Below are positions 18,331-26,581 of a stretch of DNA of 64,000 nucleotides, piece by piece. The stretch is from Enterococcus pallens ATCC BAA-351 (GTDB taxonomy: Bacteria > Bacillota > Bacilli > Lactobacillales > Enterococcaceae). The first letter of the stretch is position 1. Every line of letters starts with the position of its first letter. The DNA is taken from the NCBI RefSeq assembly GCF_000407485.1, contig NZ_ASWD01000002.1, positions 434,001 to 498,000 on the forward strand, read 5' to 3'. The notes under the pieces are model-generated. The model saw only the letters and a program-made list of their open reading frames with translations. It searched no databases and was not told where the DNA came from. The position numbers and the translations under genes are program-made.

Positions 18331-19263
18331 TTATTGTTGAACAGTTGTACCGCTTTTGCCAGTGATGGCTTCAGAGGCTTGCTCTAGCGAAGCGATGATA
18401 GCTTTGCGACCAGCTTTTGATTCCGCAAAGTCAATGGCTGCTTCAACTTTTGGCAGCATGCTGCCAGGAGCGAACTGATCTTCTTTAATATACTCTTTCA
18501 TTTTCTCCACTGTGGTATCGACTAACGCTTCTTGATTTTCTTTACCGAAGTTGACGAAGACATGGTCAACTGCTGTTAAGATAATAAAGATATCGGCATC
18601 GATTAAGGCTGCCATTTTAGAAGCAGCGAAATCTTTGTCAATTACTGCGTCCACGCCCTCATAGCGTTTGCCATGATAAACGACTGGAATACCGCCTCCT
18701 CCGCAGGCAATCACTACCTGACCTGCATCTACTAAGGTTTGCAGGCTGATTTTTTCATAGATATCCATTGGTTTTGGTGAAGGAACTACTCGGCGCCACC
18801 CACGCCCAGCATCTTCTTTATAGATATCGCCGGTTTCATCCATAATTTTTTTGGCTGTGGCTTCATCGTAATAGCCGCCAATTGGTTTAGTCGGATTCTT
18901 GAAGGCCGGATCTTCTGGATCAACGACTACTTGAGTAAGCATTGAGACAACTGGTACATCATTTACTCCGCGAGCAACTAATTCTTCATCGATGGCTTGC
19001 TGTAAGTGATAACCAATATATCCTTGGCTCATGGCTGTACATTCTGGGAATGGCATCACCTTCTCAGGATCATCCCCGCCCATATTTTCAAAGGCTAAGC
19101 GGATTTGACCTACCTGCGGACCGTTTCCATGAGCAATGACTACATGGTGTCCAGCTAGGATCAAATCAGCAATTGATTTTGCTGCTAATTCGGCTTTAGT
19201 TAATTGTTCGTTGGCTGAGTTGCCTAAGGCGTTACCACCTAGAGCAATAACAATTTTCGACAT
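18331..19263 (-). CDS. aguC: Carbamate kinase of the agmatine pathway
   Basis: This 310-residue kinase makes ATP from carbamoyl phosphate and ADP, the energy-yielding last step of agmatine use. Family marks are the start KIVIALGGNALG, the HGNGPQVG block, the GGGGIPV segment and the VDKDFAAS segment. It is the last gene of the aguB-aguD-aguA-aguC operon. The position right after agmatine deiminase separates it from the arcC copies of arginine operons. Confidence 0.95.
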   Translation of the reverse strand: MSKIVIALGGNALGNSANEQLTKAELAAKSIADLILAGHHVVIAHGNGPQVGQIRLAFENMGGDDPEKVMPFPECTAMSQGYIGYHLQQAIDEELVARGVNDVPVVSMLTQVVVDPEDPAFKNPTKPIGGYYDEATAKKIMDETGDIYKEDAGRGWRRVVPSPKPMDIYEKISLQTLVDAGQVVIACGGGGIPVVYHGKRYEGVDAVIDKDFAASKMAALIDADIFIILTAVDHVFVNFGKENQEALVDTTVEKMKEYIKEDQFAPGSMLPKVEAAIDFAESKAGRKAIIASLEQASEAITGKSGTTVQQ

Positions 19264-19350
19264 GTGGAACCCTCATTTCTGATTTCGTTAAAAATCTTTA
19301 TTGGATAATTTTCCGGCTACCCTTTTTGAAAAGATAGCCGGAGTAATGAT

Positions 19351-20448
19351 TTAGCGTTTTGGTTGTTGTTGGGTGATACAGTGAATATTTCCGCCGCCGT
19401 AAACAACTTCTACAGTATTTACACCCACGACTTCTTTGTCTGGGAACATTTCTTTCACTTGCTCCAAGGCTAATGCATCGTTTTCGTCGCCGTATTGCGG
19501 TACGATAACGCCGCCGTTGGTAATCAAGAAGTTCATATATGAAGCGATACAAATGTCGCCGTCTTCACGAGGCATTGTTCCTTCTACATAATCAATCTTA
19601 AAGTTGCCGTCAATGGTTACTGTTTCAACTGGACAGCATAATTTGTGTACTTTCAGCTTACGGCCTTTCGCATCAGTCATTTCTGACAAGCGTTTGTAGG
19701 CATCTTGAGCTGCTTCATAGAATGGGCTCTTTTCATCTTCAGTATAGATACAAGCTACTTCACCTGGTGCGACGAAGCAAGCCACATCATCTACGTGTCC
19801 GTTCGTTTCTTCAGGATCAATTCCATCGCCTAACCATAAAACTTTTTCAACGTTTAAGTAGTCGCAGAGCATTTTTTCGATTTCTTCTTTAGACATATGC
19901 GGGTTGCGGCCTTCACTTAACAGACACATTTCAGTGGTTAAAACAGTACCTTCGCCATCTACGTGGAATGATCCGCCTTCTAATACGAATCCGCTAGTCC
20001 GATAAGAATCCACATGTTCAATTTCACAAACTTTTTGTGCAATTAGGTCATCTTGATCCCATGGGAAGTACAGGCCATCAACTAATCCGCCCCAAGCATT
20101 GAATTCCCAGTCTGCTGCACGTAATTCACCTTTGTCATTGATTAAGAATGTCGGACCGCAGTCACGAATCCAAGCATCATTGTTGGACATTTCGTAAACG
20201 GTAATTTCTGGTGGTAATTGACGACGACAGTTTTGGAATTGCTGCTGTGATACCACCACGTTCATTGGTGTAAATTTGCTGATTGCTTTTGCCACTTCAG
20301 TAAAGGCTTCTTGTACGGGTTTCCCACCGTCACGCCAGTTATCTGGACGTTCAGGCCAAATCATCCATACTTTTTCCTGTGGTGCAAACTCTGCGGGCAT
20401 TCTAAACCCGTCTTGTTTCGGTGTTGTCGCTTCGATTCTCTTCGCCAT
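19351..20448 (-). CDS. aguA: Agmatine deiminase
   Basis: AguA hydrolyses agmatine to N-carbamoylputrescine and ammonia. The 365-residue protein belongs to the guanidino-group modifying superfamily. It shows the opening FRMPAEFAPQEKVWMIWP, the substrate-binding NDAWIRDCGPTF block, the HVDD segment and the catalytic cysteine near the C-terminus (residue 357, in GGGNIHC). Its start lies inside the end of aguD (47-base overlap), with a GAAGGAG site in the aguD coding sequence. Expression is therefore tied to aguD. Ammonia release can also help acid resistance. Confidence 0.97.
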   Translation of the reverse strand: MAKRIEATTPKQDGFRMPAEFAPQEKVWMIWPERPDNWRDGGKPVQEAFTEVAKAISKFTPMNVVVSQQQFQNCRRQLPPEITVYEMSNNDAWIRDCGPTFLINDKGELRAADWEFNAWGGLVDGLYFPWDQDDLIAQKVCEIEHVDSYRTSGFVLEGGSFHVDGEGTVLTTEMCLLSEGRNPHMSKEEIEKMLCDYLNVEKVLWLGDGIDPEETNGHVDDVACFVAPGEVACIYTEDEKSPFYEAAQDAYKRLSEMTDAKGRKLKVHKLCCPVETVTIDGNFKIDYVEGTMPREDGDICIASYMNFLITNGGVIVPQYGDENDALALEQVKEMFPDKEVVGVNTVEVVYGGGNIHCITQQQPKR

Positions 20449-21820
20449 TGTTATCGGCTCCTTCTTTAGTTATTTTTTTGAAAACAATAATCGCTTCGCC
20501 AAACAAGATAAATATGATTGCTCCAATGGTGATCGGCAGCTGTTCAGCTAAGGTAGCTGCATCGAACTGCAATGGAATCGCAGTAAAGACTAGAGAAATA
20601 ATGATCATCAGCATTGGTGCTATTACTAATAGTTTCAACATGCCATCTCCACCGCCGACTTTAAATGGTCGTGGAGTATCTGGATCAATTTTACGCAATT
20701 TGTAAAAGGCTGGGAACACTGGTACATAAGACAAAAGGAACATTACCAGGTTCAATGAGAAGAAGGCCCAGAACAAATCTTGGTTCGGTAAGATTGGAGC
20801 AATCACAACTACAACTGTCGCAACAATTCCGTTCATTAAAGCCGCCCCAATTGGCATTTCATTCTTTTGGCTGCGTTTTGCAAAGAATTTTGGCATGTCG
20901 CCATTCTCAGCTGCGTAGCAGGCCGTGTTGTTTACACCTAATGACCAAGAGATCATGTTTCCAAATAGGGTTAACAGGAAGAAGAAGGCCATTAAAATAA
21001 TAAACCAACCACCAGTTGAGCCAGTTAACAGCTTGAAGCTGTCCATCATTCCGCTGCCGGTACTGATTTGATCAGTCGGGATGGCTACCCCAATACCAAA
21101 GGCAGAGAAGATGTAAATCGCTGCAATTACGATTCCTGCGGCAACAATCGCCTGCGGAATTTGTTTTTTAGGATTTTCCATATCATCGGCAAAGGTACAG
21201 ATAACTTCAAATCCTAACAAGTTGAAAATGATAACTGAAATAAAGGAAAGACTGTTTAAATCAAAGGATGGCAGCATTGATTTAACGGTAAATTCGTTCG
21301 CCATCCCTCTAGTGAAGGCTACATAAAGACCCAATCCGCCAATTAATACGGCTAAAATCATTTTGATTACGGCTGCACCATTCAAAATCCATACACTGTC
21401 ACTGACTGGATAAAAGCTGATCCAGACAACCAGCCAGATAAAGACAAGCTGAATGATGATTGACGGGATAACTGGGAATTCAATTCCGGTCATAGTGGTA
21501 AGCAATTCTGGACACATTACCGCCAGTGAAGCCAACCACAAAGGGAAGTTAATCCAATAATACCAAGAAACCCGTGAGCCCCAGCGGTGACCAAAGGCTT
21601 TGGTAACCCAGTCATAAATACCGCCATCGCCAATATAAGTGGTTCCTAATTCTGAAGAAATGAGGCCATAAGGCAATAAAAAGGCAACCAGCAGGAAAAT
21701 CCACCAGAAGAACTGTGAATTTCCAATTGCGGCAACTGGTGCGGCAGCTTCCGCTACGAATACCACACAAATTACGGAAAGAATGGCACTCATCAAGCTA
21801 AATTTTTTCTTTTGTTCCAT
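20402..21820 (-). CDS. aguD: Agmatine/putrescine antiporter
   Basis: This 472-residue amino acid/polyamine (APC) family exchanger has about twelve membrane segments. It takes up agmatine and exports putrescine. APC marks include the first helix with APVAAIGNSQFFWW and the conserved LISSELGTTYIGDGGIYDWV loop. The start at 21820 is chosen because AGAGGAAGAG stands just before it; the upstream ATG at 21874 has none. Its 3' end overlaps aguA. Substrate is assigned from the agu operon context, identical in order to the E. faecalis cluster. Confidence 0.93.
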   Translation of the reverse strand: MEQKKKFSLMSAILSVICVVFVAEAAAPVAAIGNSQFFWWIFLLVAFLLPYGLISSELGTTYIGDGGIYDWVTKAFGHRWGSRVSWYYWINFPLWLASLAVMCPELLTTMTGIEFPVIPSIIIQLVFIWLVVWISFYPVSDSVWILNGAAVIKMILAVLIGGLGLYVAFTRGMANEFTVKSMLPSFDLNSLSFISVIIFNLLGFEVICTFADDMENPKKQIPQAIVAAGIVIAAIYIFSAFGIGVAIPTDQISTGSGMMDSFKLLTGSTGGWFIILMAFFFLLTLFGNMISWSLGVNNTACYAAENGDMPKFFAKRSQKNEMPIGAALMNGIVATVVVVIAPILPNQDLFWAFFSLNLVMFLLSYVPVFPAFYKLRKIDPDTPRPFKVGGGDGMLKLLVIAPMLMIIISLVFTAIPLQFDAATLAEQLPITIGAIIFILFGEAIIVFKKITKEGADNNGEENRSDNTETRRV

Positions 21821-21929
21821 TTTTCTCTTCCTCTCTATAATGGAAGGAATGGTCGAGGCGGATGCCTCAACCATCTAATGGAAATAAGTCCTTAGCGAAA
21901 AACAGAGTTATTTCCATTCCTACGCTGTT

Positions 21930-22949
21930 TTACAGTGGCTTTTTAATAAACATTTCCAATTCTGCTTTGGCTTCAGCTGTTGCAGCTTCATCAATTGGGT
22001 TCTTTTCAGCATAATCGTTCATCAAGTAAACTAATAGTCCACGAATAGAAGTCAAACGGTTTTCCGCTTCATCAAAACAGATAGAGTTTGGTCCGTCCAT
22101 TACTTCATCTGTTACTTCTTCGCCACGAGTTGCTGGTAAGCAATGCATGAATTTCGCATTTTTACCGGCTTTGTTCATTAATTCTTCGTTTACTTGGTAT
22201 TTCGGATAGAATGTGCTCATGCGTTCTTCTTCTGATAATTCTGCTTCGTATAAGCCGTACCATACATCCGTGTAAACGAAGTCAGCACCTACGATTGCTT
22301 CAATATCATCAGTTACAGTGTACGTTCCGCCAGACACTTTGCAGTTCGCTTCTAATTTAGCTTTGTGATCGTCGTTTAACTGGAAGCCCTCTGGTCCAAA
22401 TTGTACAAAATCCATCCCCATCTTAGTAGTAACTAAACCTAATGAGAAGCAGACCTGCGTTGCATCCCCGATAAAGGCAACTTTACAGTCTTCTAATTTC
22501 TTGCCTTCTGGTAAATGTTCTACCATAGTAGTTAAGTCGCCAACCTCTTGTGTTGGGTGATTATAATCAGACATTCCGTTGATTACTGGAATAGTTGCGT
22601 GAGTTGCTAAGTCATTTACACTATGATGACGTTCTACCCGTGCCATTAAGATATCTACTAAGCGAGATAATACACGACTCGTATCTTCAATTGTTTCGTG
22701 TCCGCCTAACTGAATTTGTCCTGGTGCTAAATATTGTGCATGTCCACCTAATTGAGTCATCGCTGTTTCAAAGGATACCCGTGTTCTAGTAGAAGATTGT
22801 TGGAAGATCATTCCCAATGTTTTGTTTTTTAATAGAGGTGGATAGAAGCCATTTTTGATCGCCTTTTTAATTTTTAATGATAGATCAACGATGTATAAAA
22901 TTTCCTCCTTCGTATAATTCTCCGTAGTAATGAAATCGCGTTTTGCCAT
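21930..22949 (-). CDS. aguB: Putrescine carbamoyltransferase
   Basis: AguB (also called ptcA) splits N-carbamoylputrescine with phosphate into putrescine and carbamoyl phosphate. The 339-residue protein has the transcarbamylase carbamoyl-phosphate motif SSTRTR and the [10 protein letters not shown] motif. The Y-N-H-P-T-Q segment ([12 protein letters not shown]) is also present. The length and the charged C-terminal helix match the enterococcal enzyme. Start 22949 is set by a perfect AGGAGG site; the longer frame from 23006 lacks one. First gene of the agu operon, 291 bases from divergent aguR, with cre boxes in between. Confidence 0.95.
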   Translation of the reverse strand: MAKRDFITTENYTKEEILYIVDLSLKIKKAIKNGFYPPLLKNKTLGMIFQQSSTRTRVSFETAMTQLGGHAQYLAPGQIQLGGHETIEDTSRVLSRLVDILMARVERHHSVNDLATHATIPVINGMSDYNHPTQEVGDLTTMVEHLPEGKKLEDCKVAFIGDATQVCFSLGLVTTKMGMDFVQFGPEGFQLNDDHKAKLEANCKVSGGTYTVTDDIEAIVGADFVYTDVWYGLYEAELSEEERMSTFYPKYQVNEELMNKAGKNAKFMHCLPATRGEEVTDEVMDGPNSICFDEAENRLTSIRGLLVYLMNDYAEKNPIDEAATAEAKAELEMFIKKPL

Positions 22950-23010
22950 GATAATTCCTCCTATAAAAATATTTTTTCGTTTTGCTTTACATCCACAATG
23001 TACCAATCTA

Positions 23011-23051
23011 TGAAAGGGTTTACGATAATCTTTTAGTTGTAAACGCTACCA
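23011..23051. promoter_or_regulatory. cre boxes in the aguB/aguR intergenic region
   Basis: TGTAAACGCTACCA (23038-23051) matches the CcpA consensus TGWAARCGYTWNCW at every position. A weaker copy, TGAAAGGGTTTACG (23011-23024), has two mismatches. Both lie 60-100 bases before the aguB start. CcpA repression of the aguB promoter is known in E. faecalis; here the boxes are seen and the effect is inferred. Confidence 0.78.
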
Positions 23052-23111
23052 ACGGGAAACACGGCTTAAAACCAGGGTTTATTTATAGATATAAACCGCT
23101 TTCTTTAAAAG

Positions 23112-23178
23112 GTTTAGAAAAGTTTAGACAGTGGTTTAGCCTATTTCTGCAAAAAACTCCGCAAAAAAATGTTATAAT
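23112..23178 (+). promoter_or_regulatory. aguR promoter region with three GTTTAG direct repeats
   Basis: Three copies of GTTTAG start at 23112, 23122 and 23134, spaced 10 and 12 bases, about one helical turn. Downstream is a TATAAT -10 (23173-23178) without a clear -35. The layout suggests a dimeric or tandem regulator bound upstream of aguR. Which protein binds is unknown. Confidence 0.5.
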
Positions 23179-23239
23179 TGGTTCAAGGAAAATTTGGGAC
23201 CGAATTTTAGTAAATGGTTTATCGAAAGGGGTTACAATT

Positions 23240-24196
23240 ATGATCGCCATTTTCATATACAACATTGTTTTGATTGTTTTATATACCATTACCATGTCTA
23301 CTTCCCTCGTCTTTTATCTGAGAGAAAAACGAAAAATTTTTCTTGCCTTCTCCGTCTATTTGGCCTTTTTTATTCTTGATAATGTTATTATTTACATGAC
23401 TGAATTCTTCAATACCTTTGCTCACCAGTACAACCAAACGTTTATGAGTGTACCGGCCGCCAAGACCATTATTTTCGTAGTGAATGCTTTTTGTTCCTTA
23501 TGGATTGTAAATTTGCTTGCGAAATCCAAATTCAAGCCTTACCAGAATGCTCTGCTGATTATGTTAGCCGTCTGGATGCTGCTGACACCTCTTTTGGCTA
23601 ATACAGCTTTCAAGGTTTGGCTGTACTATCTGCCAAATCAATTGTTTCTTTTCTATGTAGGATGCTACGCCTGGAATCGCTACAAAAAGACCGAGGGACT
23701 ATCACCAACCGAAACAAGCTATTTAAAGCGGATTGCCATTCTAGCGATTGTCGCCAGTCTGGCTATTCTAGTAGAAGATACCTTTGTCATCTTCAATATT
23801 GATCAGTACACCTCACTGACAATAAAAATCTACAATCGCAATATTTGTGAGGATATTTTTTCGATCTTGGTTTGTGTGATTGGGTTGAACTATTTCCTGC
23901 GAGGAAGTGTTTCGCAGTCAGAGGCAGAAGTCGCCGAAGATGTCCAAGAGGAGCGCTTGTTTGAACAGTTCTGTGCTGCTTATCAATTTACCCAACGGGA
24001 GATGGAAATATTCCGCCTGCTGTTGGAGCATAAGCAGAATCAAGAGATTGCTGATGAGCTGTTTTTGTCGGTAGGAACCGTCAAAACACATGTCCATAAT
24101 ATCTTTATTAAGCTGGATATTAAAAAGCGAACGCAGATTCAAGGTTTATACGAGAAATACAAGCTGGATTTGGATGCTAACCTGTTGGGAAGCTGA
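23240..24196 (+). CDS. aguR: AguR, membrane LuxR-type activator of the agmatine operon
   Basis: This protein of about 318 residues has some seven hydrophobic segments in the first 220 residues and a LuxR helix-turn-helix near the C-terminus (LLEHKQNQEIADELFLSVGTVKTHVHNIFIKL). It matches the enterococcal one-component sensor that detects agmatine at the membrane and activates aguB. The start at 23240 is supported by AAAGGGG 8 bases upstream. The longer frame from 22982 would run through the promoter region. It is divergent from aguB and ends in a strong terminator. Confidence 0.93.
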   Translation: MIAIFIYNIVLIVLYTITMSTSLVFYLREKRKIFLAFSVYLAFFILDNVIIYMTEFFNTFAHQYNQTFMSVPAAKTIIFVVNAFCSLWIVNLLAKSKFKPYQNALLIMLAVWMLLTPLLANTAFKVWLYYLPNQLFLFYVGCYAWNRYKKTEGLSPTETSYLKRIAILAIVASLAILVEDTFVIFNIDQYTSLTIKIYNRNICEDIFSILVCVIGLNYFLRGSVSQSEAEVAEDVQEERLFEQFCAAYQFTQREMEIFRLLLEHKQNQEIADELFLSVGTVKTHVHNIFIKLDIKKRTQIQGLYEKYKLDLDANLLGS

Positions 24197-24200
24197 AAAG

Positions 24201-24249
24201 GGCACCCCAAAAGCTGTCTTATGGAAGACAGTTTTTGAGGTGTCTTTTG
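24201..24249 (+). terminator. aguR terminator
   Basis: Bases 24201-24220 pair with 24225-24244 as a 20-bp stem with one mismatch and a few G-T pairs, followed by TCTTTT. It may also serve the converging gene on the minus strand. Confidence 0.88.
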
Positions 24250-24264
24250 GCTGTTTGGTCTATT

Positions 24265-24987
24265 TTAGAAAGTAACCGGCAGCTTCATTTCTTCAACATA
24301 GCGTTCGTACACTTCTTCTGCTAAAGAGTAACCTTTGCCCCAGTGAGTTTCAATGGTTGAGCCTTGGGCACCATCCTTTTCAAAGGCATTGCGGATGCGC
24401 TTCATAATCCAAGAGATTTGTGATAAGTGAGAACGGCTGGCACCATCCCCCCATATGTATGAACACAAGTCTTCCCGAGAAATAATCTCTCCACGAGTTT
24501 GATACAGCTTGCGTAAAACACGCGCTTCCATTTTAGTTAGCTGCAGCGAGCTAAGCAGCCGCACTTCTCTTTGAACTGGTGTATTTCTCGGATCAAAGGA
24601 ATAAATTGCCGCCTCACGGGAGATCGTTTCATCCCGCTTGAACAAACTTTCACGAAGTTCTTCAAGATTCATGGATTCTGTGATTACACCGTTGATTCCC
24701 TCTACGGATTCCTCTATCTCGCTATCGAAGTATTGATCGACCTTACGCAAAATAATCTTAGGAGTCGTTCTCAGGCTCGGCATAATCCATTGAAGCTCTT
24801 CATTGGTCACTGTTTCACTAATGATGACACAATTAAAATAGTTGGCTAACAGGATTTCATTCGGGCGTTCAATTAACAAGCTCAACGTTTTTGGGGAAGC
24901 AAATACTTCACAATTCAATCGTTGCAGCCGCGTTTGGAGCTTTTGCTCCACTAAAATATTCTTCGTTAAAATTAATACAGAAGTCAT
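24265..24987 (-). CDS. Atypical OmpR-like regulator with a degenerate receiver (paralogue 1)
   Basis: This 240-residue protein has a C-terminal winged helix of the OmpR type (about residues 140-225, with LTKMEARVLRKL, EIISREDLCSYIWG and the ETHWGKGYSL hairpin). The first 115 residues have the size of a receiver domain but lack its acidic pocket (VLILTKN instead of a VDDD-like end) and the phospho-aspartate. It should therefore act without phosphorylation. A close paralogue is encoded at 38117-38842; about 60% of the first 40 residues are the same by eye. No kinase gene is next to it. It is divergent from the LysR gene. Target and signal are unknown. Confidence 0.8.
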   Translation of the reverse strand: MTSVLILTKNILVEQKLQTRLQRLNCEVFASPKTLSLLIERPNEILLANYFNCVIISETVTNEELQWIMPSLRTTPKIILRKVDQYFDSEIEESVEGINGVITESMNLEELRESLFKRDETISREAAIYSFDPRNTPVQREVRLLSSLQLTKMEARVLRKLYQTRGEIISREDLCSYIWGDGASRSHLSQISWIMKRIRNAFEKDGAQGSTIETHWGKGYSLAEEVYERYVEEMKLPVTF

Positions 24988-25330
24988 TTTTCCACCTTTT
25001 CTTTAGTAGTAATAATCATAAGATATTTTTATTGTTCTTCCACATACATTTTTTACAGCTTCAGCTATTCAAAACATAACAATGAAAACATCTAGATAAT
25101 AACAAAATATTCATAAAATGTAAAGAGACTGTATTTATTCCGACAACAGCAACCTTATAATAAATACAATATAATAGAACAGACAAACTAAACGTCGTAA
25201 TTTATAAAATAACACTATTTATCTTTGTAATTCATCAATTAGCGGAATTTTTTTGTAGCTTTTTGAGTTTTCATGCTAAAAACTTCACATTCCCTTATAA
25301 TAGGAGTAACTAACAGAAGAGGATCTGCTT
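24988..25330. other. Divergent AT-rich promoter region without a gene
   Basis: These 343 bases separate the start codons of the OmpR-like gene and the LysR gene. I see TATAAT hexamers, one at 25296-25301 suited to the LysR gene, but no convincing -35 boxes and no clear dyad. No open frame with a ribosome binding site was found. Confidence 0.5.
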
Positions 25331-26197
25331 ATGGACATTCAAAAAATCGAAACCTTTATTCAGCTAGCAAAATATTTAAATTATTCTAAAGCTGCCGAAA
25401 AAGCTTATACTACGCAGGGAAATATTTCCAAACACATTTTAGCTTTGGAAAAGGAATTAAATGTGAATCTGTTTAATCGTTCCAAACGCCAAGTTACTTT
25501 AACCGAAGCTGGCTGTCAGTTATTGCCCTATGCTCAACAAATTGTGCAGCAGGCCCATCTTATGCAGGAAACAGCAGCTCAGATAAATCAAAAGCATCAG
25601 CACTCATTGACTATCTACACTATCCCAACCTTAATTAGCTACCCTGGCCTAGAAAAGATTGCAGCCTTTCGCAATCTGCATCCAGAAGTTAATTTGCTAT
25701 TGAAGGAAACGGAAAATGCGCCCTTATCATCAATCGATTTTTTTGATGAGAATACGTTGTTTTTTACGCGCTTATTTCATTTGCCGGAGAGCTCCTATGA
25801 ATACAAGACTGTTGATCAGGATCACTTCGTAGCTGTACTGCCGGCAGATCATCCCTTAGCTGGTGAAAAGGAGTTGGCTTTAGAGTGTTTAGAAAGAGAA
25901 GCCTTCTTGTTATTGGGAAAAGAGACCGGTCTTTTGACACCGATTCTTCAGCTATGCCAGCAGGCTGGTTTTACTCCTAAGAATAATTATGGCGGTTCAC
26001 GAATTGATTTAATTTTGAACATGATCGCCAGCGGTCTGGGCATTTCATTGTTAATGGAAAAAACGATTCAGGAAAAATTGCCTGATCAAGTTGTTTATCT
26101 GCCTATCGTGCCCACTAAGCTTAGTCATCTGTGCTTTGTTCGCAAAAAGGGACAACATAGTGCTGCAAATGAGTTGTTTTGGGAGTCGATCATTTAA
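25331..26197 (+). CDS. LysR-family transcriptional regulator
   Basis: This 288-residue regulator has the classical LysR start (MDIQKIETFIQLAKYLNYSK) and a helix-turn-helix in residues 15-60 (AEKAYTTQGNISKHILALEKEL). An effector-binding domain follows from about residue 90. A GAGG site precedes the ATG and a terminator follows. It is the only LysR protein in the window. The gallate decarboxylase promoter at 32.5 kb carries a LysR-type box, and in Lactiplantibacillus plantarum tannin and gallate genes are under a LysR regulator (TanR). A link is therefore possible, though 6 kb of PTS genes lie between. The divergent OmpR-like gene is another candidate target. Confidence 0.9.
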   Translation: MDIQKIETFIQLAKYLNYSKAAEKAYTTQGNISKHILALEKELNVNLFNRSKRQVTLTEAGCQLLPYAQQIVQQAHLMQETAAQINQKHQHSLTIYTIPTLISYPGLEKIAAFRNLHPEVNLLLKETENAPLSSIDFFDENTLFFTRLFHLPESSYEYKTVDQDHFVAVLPADHPLAGEKELALECLEREAFLLLGKETGLLTPILQLCQQAGFTPKNNYGGSRIDLILNMIASGLGISLLMEKTIQEKLPDQVVYLPIVPTKLSHLCFVRKKGQHSAANELFWESII

Positions 26198-26280
26198 TGT
26201 TGATTCCTTCAAAAAGGAAATCATTTGGGCTTCTTCAATAAGGTATCAGTAAAACTGATTCTGAAATCATTAATAAAGAC

Positions 26281-26316
26281 TATTCAAAAGTATGGCCCAT
26301 TTTGAATACTCTTTTT
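26281..26316 (+). terminator. Terminator of the LysR gene
   Basis: TATTCAAAA (26281-26289) pairs with TTTTGAATA (26300-26308) around a 10-base loop, followed by CTCTTTTTG on the plus strand. Confidence 0.8.
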
Positions 26317-26530
26317 GAGGATTAGTTTGTTTTATTTACACATAGATTTTGATAAATTCTTTTCTGTACAACTTTTATCAAGTATAGTTTTCTCTGCTGA
26401 TTTCTCAGGCTTCATTAACTTGTTGAATTTCTTCCTTAACATCAAACTTAAGTTACTACCACCCCCTTTTTTTTCTTGTCAAACAGGTTATAAAAATATG
26501 GTTTCATTTTTCTGCTCTTTAAATATCCAT

Positions 26531-26573
26531 TTTAAAAAGCAGAACACCAAGATTATTCACTTGATGTTCTGCT
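26531..26573 (-). terminator. Terminator of the transketolase/PTS operon
   Basis: A 14-bp stem with one mismatch (26538-26551 with 26560-26573) carries AGCAGAACA/TGTTCTGCT arms. On the minus strand it is followed by TTTTTAAAA. It lies 8 bases after the transketolase stop. The stretch 26317-26530 between this and the LysR terminator holds no gene I can support. Confidence 0.85.
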
Positions 26574-26581
26574 CTGTTCTA

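Noticed and set aside
22982-23239. Longer aguR start at 22982
   Set aside because: The added 86 residues run through cre boxes, direct repeats and the aguR -10. The ATG at 23240 has a proper AAAGGGG site and gives the expected protein.
26332-26442. 36-codon lysine-rich frame on the minus strand between two terminators
   Set aside because: A GGGGGTGG run lies upstream, but about 16 bases from the ATG, which is too far. No good promoter or family resemblance.
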